64,000 nucleotides of DNA from Owenia fusiformis (lineage: Eukaryota; Annelida; Polychaeta; Sabellida; Oweniidae): NCBI GenBank assembly GCA_903813345.2, contig CAIIXF020000001.1:52223885-52287884 (forward strand), in the 5' to 3' direction. The position numbers and the translations under genes are program-made. Positions 11,612 to 25,200 of the stretch are shown piece after piece. The notes under the pieces are model-generated. The model searched no databases, was not told the DNA's origin, and saw only the letters and a list, made by a program, of their open reading frames with translations. The first letter of the stretch is position 1, and each line of letters starts with the position of its first letter.

Positions 11612-13106
11612 TCTGTTATCTCAGGCATCGAAAGATTGTTCCGCTGTGACGGCACATGCTATTTCTCAGAAAAACACTAAGAATACTTCACGATTTATTT
11701 TTTTAACTCATATGTTTCGTTATACCAAAGAGAATTACTAACTCCATGCAATGGATGTATCATTTGCAGTCCATGGTATGACTTCCAGATATGAAGGATC
11801 AGTTGCACACTATAGCGCAGCAACATTTGAAGCAATATTTAAGGAGGCGCATATGTTTTGATTCTTTTAAAATTCCATTTGCTGAAAACTCGCGGCTTTC
11901 AGGTCGCAAAATGTCTTTCATCACAAGGGGTCAAAAAACGTAAATATTTTGATTCGAATTTTGATACATTTTATAAGACACAGATTCTAAGCATAAGAAC
12001 AAAAAATAGATTATCATAATGTAAAAAATATACTATAATTTCAATTACTGTAGATGTCTGTGTTTAATTAGTGTAATTAAGCAAGTGTGTTTTTCAGATA
12101 TTAGTTTTCTTACTATTTAAAACATTTTATTACCAGAATTTTTCCATATAATCGCAAGGGGTCAAACAACAAATTATTGTTCATGTTTTATAAAACATAA
12201 TACAATAACAAATAGGTAAGATTTATATCTAATTAAATGTAGAGGTATTGGAATGTTCATATATTCCAAGGGCATGTCTAATAAGCAATTAGAGTCATAT
12301 GCAATCGATCGCCTTACAATTCTTCCTCGACGTTACTGCTGGCTATTATCAAGTTTTCTGATGCTTGTTTCTTCTTTGACCTTACCGCTGGAACAATCAA
12401 ATTTTAGGAAGATAATGATAACGATTTTTCTCAATTATTCATGAATTTGACCAAGTCTTGATGATTGTTTTATAAGCAACTGAGCTATATCTAACTACGA
12501 GAAATAGAATTTTAGCTGTAGTCCCAATTAGTCAAGGAAGAGCAATATGCCCTCCTTTATTGATAGTATTCACCGCAGAATAAAAGTCCATATCTCAAAT
12601 CGTATTTGAGACCAATTTTGTGAAAAACTAGCATAATTTAAGCTATTTGTCATTCTAATATAAAAGTGATTAATTTGAAGCATTTATTTTATTAATACCT
12701 GAGAAACAATACAAAACGCCGATACACTGATTACATAATTATTTGGTAAAATAACCTCAAACTTATAGCTCAAAAACCTAAATCATGTAATTTAAAATCA
12801 TTTCGTATTATTTTTTGTTGCATTGTGTACTCCAAATTGTGAAAAATTGGGATTTTATTTTTGGTAATTTTTTGACCTCTGTTAATGGCAGGCATAATTC
12901 AGCTTAAAAGCCGGAAGTATATAAAACGGTTATAATAAAAATTATTAGGGAACATATGTAGGTATGTTAATGTTGGGTCAAATATCGCTGTGCTATAGTG
13001 TGCTACCAGCTCCTTTATTAGACGTCCTGGAGAGTTCATACCATGGACTATTGCGGGTAACCTTCACTTTTGTTTGAAGTCCAATAACGCTAGGAGTAAA
13101 AGCTGG
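11612..13106. mobile_element. Degenerate relative of the 6400-7181 element, split by a nested insertion
   Basis: Positions 11612-11770 (TCGAAAGATT, CCGCTGTGACGG, CTCCATGCAATGGAT, CATTTGC) follow the left arm of the 6400-7181 element. The same colinear sequence resumes at about 13047 (TTGCGGGTAACCTTCACTT, then AATAACGCTAGGAGTAAAAGCT). In the intact copy the two parts are contiguous near 6535-6600, so the roughly 1.28 kb between them is a later insertion. Confidence 0.7.
11771..13046. mobile_element. Nested TIR element of about 1.28 kb
   Basis: Ends are inverted: AGTCCATGGTATGA at the left and TCATACCATGGACTA at the right, with further pairing inside (GCACACTATAGCGCAGC against GCTGTGCTATAGTGTGC). 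TTGC flanks both sides and could be a 4-bp target duplication. The interior is AT-rich without a recognisable transposase. The uninterrupted target can be read from the related element at 6400-7181. Confidence 0.7.
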
Positions 13107-13350
13107 TTATACAGGTTGGGTCAAAACGCATATTTTTGCAACTACCTTTTATTAAATGTAATTTTTCCTGAAATGGGATAAAGAATTCGTTGGTGGTTTC
13201 TGAATAAAAAGGTAACAATACACCATGGGTCTCAATATATAAAAATATACAATGGGATAGTTTTCGAAGCGATGATTTAACACACACTTCAGTCATGCCT
13301 CAAATAATAGTACCAAACTTATATCATATACACTCTTTCATAGTACTGTA

Positions 13351-13931
13351 CAGGGTGTCAAATGGCGTTGTGCCCCCTATCCCCAGCATAAACTAGAAGA
13401 GGTACACATGCATACTATATACCATTGGAAAGAGCATTTTATTGTTCTTAGAGTGTGAAAAGATGAAGATGGATGATAGAAAATAATACATAATTTGAAC
13501 CAACTTTTAAAGAGAGTTTGACCATCCCAAGCAGCTTAAAACGGCTGCCAGTCTGGCTGGATATCAAGTTAAAAGGGCATTGAAAAGAGCAATGTCTTGA
13601 GCAGAGATCTCAATACTTTTTGAGGTTCTCCTGGAGAATATCTATGGAATATCTGTTCTCTACAGCTTCAACTTCCATAAGTTGCTCTGTATTATCCATT
13701 AATATGGGCTCAATTTGAACTGAAGCATATAAGTCAGAGTTGTTGCTCGAATTTTTAAAAATCAATAAAAATAGCACTATACTGGTGCATTTCAAATGCA
13801 ATATCTGACCCTGGTCATCTAGGGTTAATTTTATGCAGAATTGAATGCTCTTTCCAATGATATATATAATGTATGTGAACTTCTCCTAGTTAATGCTGTG
13901 GAAGGGGGGCACAACGCCATTTGACACCCTG
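13351..13931. mobile_element. mariner/Tc1-like MITE (TA flanks)
   Basis: The terminal inverted repeat CAGGGTGTCAAATGGCGTTG starts at 13351 and its reverse complement ends at 13931. TA lies directly outside both ends. Pairing continues inward (GTGCCCCC, AACTAGAAGAGG, GGAAAGAGCATT). Length 581 bp with no transposase frame. A TA target with a CAGGGTG terminus is typical of Tc1/mariner-derived non-autonomous elements. Confidence 0.8.
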
Positions 13932-14771
13932 TAGGTTCAGTATGTTATATACAATCAAGGACAATCCCATTTTTGTGCGTGGGGTACTATTTATCTGAGA
14001 TGTAAGATGAGATGTAAATGTCGTTTACTTTTGATTGCTTCTTGGAAAAGAGCACAACATTAAGGAGGCATCTTCTAATAGGATAGACGGTCTCGACAAA
14101 GCTAGAAATAGCATACTAATACAACTTCCAATTTAACAATTTAAGACAAATCCAATTGTTTTAAAGTATTTCAGTGTTTTATGATATGAAATTGTACACA
14201 TATTTGGTCTTTTTGTGAAGGTAGGGCCATTAAAATGTCAAAGTAATATGGAATGATTTAGATTTAGGAGAGGAACCTGTGATTTCTAGCAATAGTTTTC
14301 CGAGACTCGCTCCTATATGTCTTAATCAATCCATCTTTCCTGTTCTTCTATGTCAGGACCAAGACAGAAGGATAAGGACACGAAGAAACGGTAATGGATA
14401 AAACGGCTAATAGGCTATTTAGAGGGCGTATAGGTCTGTATCATAAATAAAAGTGATATGTTTTTATCCACTCGTATAATGTAGATATCGATATCCCTCG
14501 CTACGCTCATTCGTGCAGATATTGAATCCATTTGTAGATCATATCACTAATAAATCGTATATGATATTTTACAGCGGGTGACAAATGCATACAGCTAGCC
14601 TTCTTATTTTCGTATATTTATTTCAATACATGAATAATGATGGTTGGGATATTTAAAAATGATCTTTCTGAGAGATTGTGCTAAAATTATCTGAAATGAA
14701 AATGATCAATTTTGTTGAACAAATATCGATTATTTTTTACTTAGTGAGGCAAATTTGAAACGATTTATTAA

Positions 14772-15294
14772 AGTCCCCGTATAAAGTTTAAACCACTTTG
14801 GCTTATATTGTAGTCTTATCCAATGTTTTCAAAGTCTGATATGTGAAACTTTTTATTTTAATTTTAAAAGGTGCTTTTTGAAGGACTTTTTGTTCGAAAA
14901 ATCGTGAATTTCTTTAAAACTTTAAAACTAACTTTTAGAGGTTACTCGCATCTTTTAATAAGCTATAATTCATACCAATGCACAGCATTCATCCTCGCGT
15001 GCTTTTATGCCGAAAAATGGGTTCATAAATAAGCGAGAATTGAAATCATCAATTCAGAAAAATGCATTTCGTGAAACCAATGGTACAATAATACAGGGTG
15101 GTCAAAAAATGGAAACCCTTGCACCATTTTCTTGGAACTTTTTTTGAAAAATGGCGGGAAGTTTGAATATTTGAGAAATGAAAAGCTGACTTTTTTTAAT
15201 TTATTTTTTTTCAAAAAATATATAAAATAACTTTCCGTCTTGGCAAATAGTAAATGAATGATAAAAACATATTTTCAATCATTACACGGGGACT
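14772..15294. mobile_element. TTAA-target TIR element
   Basis: AGTCCCCGTATAAAG begins at 14772 and ACGGGGACT ends at 15294. TTAA flanks both sides (14768-14771 and 15295-15298). It carries an internal CAGGGTGGTCAAAAA fragment (15095-15110). The right half (about 15165-15265) resembles a fragment near 26935-27040, so this family is dispersed. TTAA targets are used by piggyBac and Kolobok transposons. Confidence 0.7.
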
Positions 15295-16030
15295 TTAAGT
15301 GTACGTGTTAGATATTTACAAATGAAATGAAGGGACGCAGTGCTACTGGGGTACCTCTACATAACAAGAGCATCAGCTGTGTTTCTTTAAGAAACAAAAT
15401 ATTCTTGTAAAATTCAAAATCAAAATGACTTGCAAACCTGGCGCCAGTTTCGTTTGCAAAACAAATCGTACACTCCCATTTGTACGGCGTGAGAATGTGG
15501 TGTGATTTATCCCTATGTTTTGACTGTTTTTACAGAAATGGAGAAATAATTACATCTGTTTATGCAGCAGAGATACGGATCGAGATTTAACGAGGATGGA
15601 CTTACGGGACAGTTAATTATTGGCGCAGGTCCAGCAAATTGTAAAAGTGTAGTGATCCTGACTAAAAGATTGATTGAATTCTCATTAGAACTGAAATTAT
15701 TTTAACTTATACGAACAGTTTCTATTAAATCAGTAGCTAGGCCTATCCCGGTGGAAAGATCCACATTATACACACACTAGTGGATACAAATGGGAAATTT
15801 TTTTTATCTAGGTCTGCTTTGGGGTCATTAAATATATGTTACAAAGTGGCAGTTAAAGCCATTAAAAATATTCTGCATATACCACGGAATATCATTTTAG
15901 TTGTAGTTTTAACTGCAAGACTACTAATATTACCCACAAAACACGATTTAAGATGAAACTGTCAACCTCTGAAATGTTTTGCCTACATTTGGCCATAAAA
16001 CAATTACAAAGTACAAATGCTTTGATAGAC

Positions 16031-16450
16031 TAGATGCGAGTAGAAATAATCTTGATTTACGACATTAAATCTTCAAAATTCTGTCAAAGTGATGTCATAT
16101 TTGAAATCTACATGTAAAGGTTCATATAGAAATATGGTTTCGACGTTTTTTTATTAACTTTGAAAATTTAATTTTTTTGTTGAAAATGTGACTTCTAGTT
16201 CGTGTTGATTCCCCATAGACCCATTGTAACAAAATCACAAAAAGTGAAATATCCTTTTTGTATTGGACAGATAACATTTTTCTTTACTGGACATATTTTA
16301 ATTTATATAACTATTAGAAACATAAGGGTTTAAAAGAAAATTGAATGAACCACAAAAACAGATGTAATTTAAGTTAAAGGGAACTTTCTGCTATACCCAC
16401 CATGTCATCTGACCCGAACGAGTCACCTGGTGGTGAAACTGGTAACTGCG
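16031..16450. repeat. Dispersed repeat, also at 57203-57615
   Basis: The run from GATGCGAGTAGAAATAATCT, through ATTCCCCATAGACCC, to CACCTGGTGGTGAAACTGG recurs in the same orientation at 57203-57615, inside a ZMYND8 intron. A shorter, more diverged piece lies near 8680-8745. No coding frame is conserved between copies. Class unknown. Confidence 0.7.
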
Positions 16451-16559
16451 TTATTGATTAACTCACTGAAATAGTATTTCATTTGCAAAATCGATAAATT
16501 AACCCATTTTGGGAGTTTTAGTGGTTCACCATCGTAAAGTGTGGCCTACATTCGGTAAG

Positions 16560-16855
16560 CAGGGACGGATCTGGGAACCAACAAGGGGAGGGGGCGAATT
16601 TCAGGTCAGAGAAAAAAACATCCGCGGAAAATTTTTTTGGGCCCCTAAAACCCAAAAGTGGGCCCAAATTTTGAAATTTTGAGGCCCATTTTCTTCAAAA
16701 TTTGGCCTGAAATTAAAAAATAAGGCCTTAAAGGCCCAGTAATGATAAAAAACGCCCACTCTTTGGGGCCTTAAGGCCTTTTTGGGCCAATTTTTTTTTT
16801 GGGCCCACCCAAGGGGGGCGGGCCCCCAGCCCCTCCCCCCCCAGATCCGCCAGTG
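16560..16855. mobile_element. Short TIR element with 5-bp TSD (hAT- or Transib-like)
   Basis: CAGGGACGGATCTGGG at the left end; the right end read inward is CACTGGCGGATCTGGG. GTAAG flanks both sides (16555-16559 and 16856-16860). The interior is an unusual patchwork of GGCCC and AAATTT words around poly-C/G runs. The CAG terminus suggests hAT, but hAT duplications are usually 8 bp. Confidence 0.65.
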
Positions 16856-17205
16856 GTAAGGTACAGTAAATATTATCCCAAATTGAGTAAAACGGTTTTA
16901 CAACATCTTTAACCCTCGATTTACGATATTGGACTATCGTTGAGCCTTCACTTCAGAATGCTCTTTTATCATAGTAATTTCTCACTTAAGTCACTTTATT
17001 TTTAGTTCTGGTCTCTTCTAGTTCCCATCAAATAAATGTCCGTAAGGAATACATATACCAAATCTTATGGAAATATTTAAAGGGGCAAATAAAAAAAGAG
17101 TATATAATTATCATTATAAAATCTAGTATTGGCCCTGAAGCAGGTTATCTATTGCTCTCAGTTCATTATAGAGATCAATTAGGAACTGTAAAATGTTGAT
17201 ATCTA

Positions 17206-18133
17206 CAAGGGCTGATCCAGAAGTTCTGATAAAATGCTTTCACTTAAAAGATTAACATTTATTTTTCACAACATTTTCAGAGTAACCACAATTTAGATGC
17301 TGGTAATGAATATTTCTGAAGTTATGGTTGCTATGGTAACCTCAATAACGCAGCGGGACAGGGTAATATCTATGAAGTTTAGAATTGGTTTTCTTTTGGA
17401 TAGATGATCAAAACCCCATCACTGGTTACATTATTCTACAAATGGCTGTTTTAACAGTAACTGCTGTTTGTGTCCCATTCTCATAAGTGTGAAATCATTG
17501 TAAATTCTGTTTGATACAGAAAACATGAACGCTTTATGATACATTAGACAAGACATGAGACACTAAGCTTTCAGTTCATCCACGTACACAAAGATTCAAA
17601 CATGTTTGACTAGGACAACACATATACTAGTATTTCACAAATCTGGCATGGTCTACAATATTATTAGCAACGAGTTAAATAATGTAGGTGTTAGGACAGA
17701 CACGTCTCATATTTTAGAACATTTGTTGAAATCGAGAATGCTGTCAATACCTCACTAGAACTGAAAAAGATGTCAAAGTAGAAATAGTGGGTGGATAGAT
17801 ACAAGAGTGTATTTAAGTAGTGTATAAATGCAGAAGGACATTAATTTATATTTCTTCGTTGAGTTTTATTTCAAAATGGATTGCACAGTGGGATTAAGTT
17901 TTTTTCAGATTTTCAATATGAGTTATGACGTCAATATGAGCTCAAGTCCTGGCCCAAGTGTCTCTACCATAGGGTAGGGAAAGTGTGATTACAGAAAGTT
18001 TTATCAATAAATCTTTGTGAAAATTCTCTGCTGTATAGGCAAATAAATTATGTAAATTGTGTAAAAATGTCAAGTAATTACCTTTACTTTAGAAAAAGAT
18101 ACATCATTTTTATCAGAACTTCTGGATCGGCCT
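17206..18133. mobile_element. TIR element of about 930 bp
   Basis: GGGCTGATCCAGAAGTTCTG at 17206 is matched by CAGAACTTCTGGATCGGCC ending near 18133, with ATAAAATG/CATTTTTAT continuing the pairing. No clear target duplication and no transposase frame were seen. Confidence 0.6.
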
Positions 18134-18368
18134 ATGTATATTAAATAAAAAAAGAATAAACAAAATCATTTTTTAAATCAAAGTACGCTGATTATCATCT
18201 CATGATCTACGAATGATGAACATCCCCATTAAACTGATTATGCAGTTTATGTTATCTTATAATAGAAACACTATAAAGAATGCTTTAATGCCGTACACAG
18301 ACTTCGCAAGCATCCTGTGCCATTCATCTAGCTATAGGCCATTCTATGTATAGGGAATATAGAAAAAC

Positions 18369-18480
<112 letters not shown>

Positions 18481-18637
18481 AACCGTCAACCTTTGGAGAG
18501 TCAATAATTGTAAACAGTCAATGGCCGCGACTGGAGGAAAATGTATTTGATTTACAACGAAGGAATGCATTGCTGGTATTCATGGATACAACATGGACTC
18601 CAGACAAAAAGAATGAACAATTCCAATGGATAATATA

Positions 18638-18695
18638 TAACATTGTTTTATTGTGTATAACATTGTTTTATTGTATATAACATTGTTTTATTGTA
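18638..18695 (-). repeat. 20-bp unit repeated three times carrying minus-strand AATAAA signals
   Basis: Three consecutive copies of ATAACATTGTTTTATTGTRT. On the minus strand each contains AATAAA (positions 18647-18652, 18667-18672 and 18687-18692). They lie about 600-650 nt downstream of the stop codon of the MOSPD2-like gene, so they are candidate polyadenylation signals in triplicate. Usage is inference. Confidence 0.55.
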
Positions 18696-19295
18696 CAGAG
18701 TACAAGTTAATTACAAACTAGTAACTGGAACCTTCCATAAGCATAATGCATATACTCAATAATTGTATGACATAATGTGTAATAAAATGATAAATAATTA
18801 TTTAATTCACAGTATTTTGTGTTTGTTTATACCTGTCATGGGATATGGCACATCAATTAAGACAATGCGGTGAACGAGTGAAGTATTGTACAAAAGATAT
18901 ACACCTATGATCCATCCTTGGTTATCACACACATACACTAATAATACTATAGGTTCTTGAGTTGTCAGTACGAGTTACTAGAGATTTTGAGTCACTCCTA
19001 TCGGGTGTGTTTGTGAAATCTCCCTACATTTAACTTAACCAAGTAAAAATAAGGCAGTGTATAAAGTCTAGAGTAGAAATCCCATAGCCTAAGTACGAGG
19101 TTTTGAATGTAATATAAACGCAGTTCACTTGCATTTATAACCCAGAACTATAAGTTTGAGTTTCACTTACGTAACGAAATCGTCCATATGTCTAAGTATT
19201 CACTCTAAAATCCTGACCATTTTGCACAGGAATAATAATAAGAAAGTCTTTGAGTTGACAACATTAGAAAATACTAAATGCATCTTCATATAATC

Positions 19296-22200
19296 TTATT
19301 TTGCACCTTCTTTCATATGAGGAGATTGATTTTCCTCATCTAAATATATTGATATGTCCTTCTTCTTAACCATCTTCACGTAGTCGTTCTGTTCTTTGCT
19401 CAGCCAGCCTTTGATGACCTTCCATATGGCTGTAAACACATGTTCATATGGAATTATTTACAGTATTCAATGATATATACAGATTAGCAGATCATTTTGA
19501 GTGATATCATTTATCGACGAGCTGATATCAAATATTAACAAGAGTGAGAAAAGCGAATGAGTGTTGATTATTTGATAATATATACGAGGCGATAAAATAA
19601 TCTTTAGAAATGATCTGATACTGGGTTTATCCAATGATTACGATCAAAAAAAATCATATATTCGTTTATCAGCCGGATATATGCGGCTAATATATGCGGC
19701 TTATAAGGACTTTCTGAAAAGTATCACACAGATCTCCATAATATCAAAAATATAATTGACTGTTATTGTACAGATAACACAATAATCACGAGGTGATTTT
19801 TTTTTTCGAGGTGATTGTTATTGTACAGATAACACAATAATCATGAGGTGACTGTTATTGTACAGATAACACAATAATCATGAGGTGAATTAGTATGATA
19901 TAATATCCATTTGTTTAGCTTACACTTCTGATCTGTCTACCTTGCTAAAACGAAATTACATTTCCCATATTGAGTTTACTCACCATTTAATAGGAATGGC
20001 ATTTCATAGTTAAGAATGTAGGCTAGAATCCCGGGATAGTAGTCCGTAACACAAGAGATTATGAATTTTGTTATATCAAGATCCTGGAATAGTACAAAAA
20101 TAACATGTAAAGGACATGTAAGGGTCTTATTCTAATATTCTCATAGTCATAGCGGTTTTAGTTGATTTGCCAAGACTGAAGACATTTTTTCCAGAATCCA
20201 ACTTGAAACGCCATCTGCCAGCTGGGCAAATCAATGACGTCAATATAAGATATCGAGAACTGTGTCTGAACACAATACCCAAAGGGAAAATAATGGTGTA
20301 ACTACTATAGTTGACCCCGTGGGAGGATAATTCAATAAACGTAGAGTTAATGAAAAAGAAGGGTTACCATATTGCTGATTCCAGCTTCATAAAAGTCAAA
20401 TATGACAATAATCTTCTCCCCAGGGAATTCCTTGTAGTGCTCATTAAACTGGAATGCAATCATTTTCTTAACATCTTCATCCAATTTGGAGTCCTTCTTG
20501 TGCTTCGCAACAGTAAAATGTACTGAAATTCAAAATATGTACCGGTGTGAAAGAAGTGGCCCTTATATATATAGGACCCTTATTGATGGTGGTGACCATG
20601 ATACATAATAAAAATAACCCTAGAACCCCTAATGGGGGGGGGGTCATTTTGACCTGTTATGTTTTTTCCCCATAACTTTTTATTGGCATCTGGTAGGATC
20701 TTCAAATTTTCAGTAGCTGGAGCTACAGATATAAAAAATGTTTTCTGAAATAATCAGCAAAATTGCACATAGGGTAATTGATTAATTATGATGTAATCAT
20801 CAGCTCCAATTGAAAAACTCGGAAAAAGCGAGCACTAGTTCTACAATACTGTTAGTTGTCTTTAGAATAAAATTACGCAATCTTACATCATCATGTTAAA
20901 GTTATTACACAAAGTTGTAGAAAATTAAATGAAATATATTTTGGGAAAGCCTGAACATCCTAACTTTACTAATTTGTTATTAATTTATTATGATGTAATC
21001 ATCAGCTCCAATTAAAAACTCGGAAAAAGCGAGCACTATTTCTACAATACTGTTGTCTTTAGAATAAAATTACGCAATCTTACATCATCAAAGTTGTTAA
21101 TGTTACTACACCAAGTTGTAGAGAATTGTATGAAGTATATTTGAGGAGAGTTTGAACATCCTAGCTCTACTAATAACATTTTTACAAGGGGTGCCCTTTT
21201 GACCCTCCCCTTGGGTGTTCGTGTGACATTTTTTACCTTAGGGCTTCTAGGGATAATACAGGAATGGATATGTATGGAGAGGATTATCAACACGGCCTAC
21301 AGTGTATTTATAAAATATCCCGGGTAAAATATAGACTATATGATTTTACGAAGTCTTGTATTTGTACTCTGTGATACAAACCTATAATATAATATGCTGT
21401 TGATTGGTATACTGAATCTTACATATTTTATGTCCTTCTTTATCTTTCCCTTTGTAGACAAGTCCGTCTCTGTCCCAGACTTCTTTACTTATACCCTCTC
21501 GTGTCAAGTCTAAAGAAAAGGAACAAACGCATAAAAAGCAATAAAACACAAATACGTGTAGTTTATATAATATACCAAAATATGTGTACACTCCCCTCCA
21601 TTAGTTTGGCAAACCCGATCCAACATTGAAAGCCTGTAAAAGTCCGAAATTACATTATTTATTCCGAAATTACATTAGTTTGGTAAATGAATGTCTTGGT
21701 TTTAACAGATGAACCAATAGGGTGTTACCAAACTTTTGAAGAGAAATACGTAAGCATTCATGCAAACACGGCGTGGTCTAAAAGCTTAACCGCGACACAA
21801 ACACAATTGTGTTGTGGAAAAACAACGTCCCATATTATAATGGAGAAAATTCAAAGTATCTTTAAATTTTGCATTATCAAAAGTTAACAAAAATATTGAA
21901 TTCAGGCAAGTTAGGATATGAAACTAGATTCAAACTGAGACTGATCGAGCTATGGAGTGGAGAAAAGTGAAAGCAACATCTCTTTTTCTAATTAATGTGA
22001 TCTTTACCTTTAACTTTTTAAGATGTAAAATGCGGAAATCTGGAGGGAATCAACAAGATCGGGTAAATGTGGGAGTTGAATAGTTTGCAAAAAAAATTCC
22101 ATTGATATAAAAGTCCCATGACCTTATTTTCAAAATGCATTTAATAATTGTTCCATGGGCCACAAGATAAGTGAATTTTTGTACACATTAATCTGTCTTA

Positions 22201-25200
22201 CCATTTACACCATACTCTTTTCTCCACTTCAGTACTCTTTCTATATGAGTCAGTGTCTCGGGTTCCTTTCCACTATTGCTCCTCAGGAAGTTCTTGAAAT
22301 AGGTGTCATTCTTGTTGTACACTTCAACATCTCTACTGTCGAATGTTCCATCCTTTATGCTTTCTGAAAATTATTCAAAAAGTACAGTTATGGTACTACA
22401 AGAAGCATAAGGGCCTTTTAAATCTTTAATACATGAGATGCTTAACTAATTGTTACTGTTCAGAAATCTTGATTTATACCTGCAAACTGCTCATTAAACT
22501 TTTCTTTTAGGGCTGGAACTTGTCCTGAATAATCTGGGGGCTGAAAAATAATGTTGAAATGTGTTGTATAGGATCAATAAGTTATTTAGGTCCAAGGCCG
22601 ATTTTTGTTAGCCATAGACCCGAATTAAAAGAACTTGAATTGGCGTCAATAATTTAATTATTCCCTTTAAAAAAACTAATCAAGTTGCGCCTCTAACCCA
22701 TACCACTTAGATACAACTAAACCAACGCATGGTACCGACTTACAATACAATTATGTTTAAAATCAACTCATACTGTAATGCAACCGACATTGATTTTTTG
22801 ATCTAGATGTTTTGAAATGAAACAGATACATAATTGAAATTAAACAAGCAATACAGTAATTTAATCAATATTTCTCATCTGTTACATGCGACTTACAATT
22901 TATAATTGTATTAACAATATCGATTTTGAGTTTCACAGCAACATTTTTAAACATGTAACAAAAAAAAACAAATTTAAAAATACGAGTAAGCTAGAAATGG
23001 CACCATGACCAGTTAAATGCAATCGGGATTGTTTCCCTCGTGATCTGCTGAATGTATACACAACTACCCCAATGAAAGTAATCGTGAGATTTATAAACAC
23101 TTTAATAATATTAGATATGATGTTACAGAACTTGACATGCCGATTCCTAGCTCATGACAACTCGCGTAGCTTATAATACAGGCTACACGTGTATAAGTAT
23201 GCTATAGGTCGAAGATTAATAAGTTTAACACAAAAATTGTTTAGTTTTACATATTTTGATAAAAATGTAGAAGTGGATCAAACGCAACCATGACATAAGT
23301 TATATCTTTTAAGTAAAGATTAATATACTTTTTAAGTGTTTTGTCAGTAATCTATCTTGTAGTTCGAGAGCACTAATGTCTTGGGGGACACTACTCCACT
23401 ACATGTAAATTAATTATCTACAAGATAAAACAAGGCATTAACAAGAAAAAAAGTTACAACTTGTTACTGCAAAAGGTTACAAAACAGTAACAATTTCCTG
23501 ACAGACACAGTTTGTCTATGCAGAGACTACAACAATGTGCCACCATTTCTAATTTGTTGCTGATGATATTTTTTATAAAAAGTCAAAACAGGCATATATT
23601 ACATTTTCATCTACATACAATTTCAAGCAAAGGTGATGCTGCTTAGATGCAGGTTTAATGAGTATTTGACTTTCAAGAGAATTCGTGGTATTCTATTCGT
23701 TCCATGAGAAAGTTAAAAAACAAAAGAGGCCAAAAGATGTGATGACTAACCAGAATGAATGTTGATTGGGTTTGTTTAAAAGTTATTGAACACCCTATGG
23801 ACTATAACCTATTTCTACTTTTAGGCCCTACTGATTGAATGAATCTCTAAGCCTCCTCTTCTAATTTCGTAGAAAGCCCATCAATCATACTCCAAAGAAT
23901 GGCCATAATTTATTTCATTTACCTTGACCAATTACATGTTTTGAGGCTTATGCACAAGTCTATATAAGGAGAAAATGTCTACAATCAATAGAGCAATTCC
24001 TCTTCGCAGAGCAATCATTCTGATTTATCAGAGCCTCTTTACCTGACGCTTGAGTCTATTCCAAAGGATAGTAAAGGCTATGGATCCCATAATGCTGATC
24101 TAAGGAAAACTACAAGCTTTATAAATTATATAGATAAGAAGTTGCAATTTAACTTCTTAATGTTTTGTATTATCACAAGAAATATAATTTTCTGCGGTAC
24201 CTCTACCCCTCCCCACTACAGGCCTTATTGGCCCTACAACTAAAATCTAGCTACTACTGTACTACTACTACTACTGCAACTTCACAATTATGTTATAAAG
24301 TTATCATATGTTCTATAGCCTCCAAAAATATGCAAACGTCGTTTTTTGGTTTGCAAGAATATAAGTGTGTAAAGTACATGTACGTATACGTATTGAACAA
24401 TTTTCTCCACGTCTGATCACAGGAGCACAAGATTCTTAATAAAGTGTTCATTTTTCCGGGATGAAGCAAGAAACATGCTAACAACACTACAAGCTATTCT
24501 ACTTCTAAGCAATGCTCGCTTGAAATATAAAAAATAAAACTCTGAAAAACATGAATTATTACGTTATTTTGAAATAGTGATTATGGGTTGAACAGGAGCA
24601 AAGGTAAAATCTGGAGGAATTATTAAGAATATTAAGGAGAGGGGAAAACCATTAATGACAATGGCCCAACCCTGTATAAATGAATCGGAGTAACTGGGTT
24701 GGGTAAGGAGATTCTTAGTTACTTCTTACCACCATCTTAGCAAGAAAATTGGCTATAGATCTTGAGGCGACCCTCTTAACTGGATCTGGCTATGACGAAA
24801 TATGAAATAAGTGAAGAGTAGATAAGATAAAGATAGAAAATAGATTTATATGAAGCAGAGTCGTGATTAAATCTAATACTGTCAAACATGGACAGTATTA
24901 ACGTGAAAGTAGAATAATACATAAATAGAATATAACCTAACAAGAGAAGAGAAATGATTATAGTTTAACTTGAAGAATATGAACATCAATGGTGGAATAA
25001 TGGTAACTAATACGAGAAAGTTAGTAAATACAGTAAAACCTGACAAATATATACATCATTCAAAACTGAACTTGCAAGTTGTGTTCTGATATTGGAGGGT
25101 ATTTGTTATAGTAAAACTGCACAAGCATTAACATGAGATTTAATATGAAGGAGAGAATTGTATCTCGGCGTTTGAGATGTGTCCACGTGCATAGGTGTTA

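Noticed and set aside
19757-19888. Regularly repeated units that could suggest a CRISPR array
   Set aside because: The repeats are contiguous without unique spacers, sit in an intron of an animal gene, and no cas gene is present.
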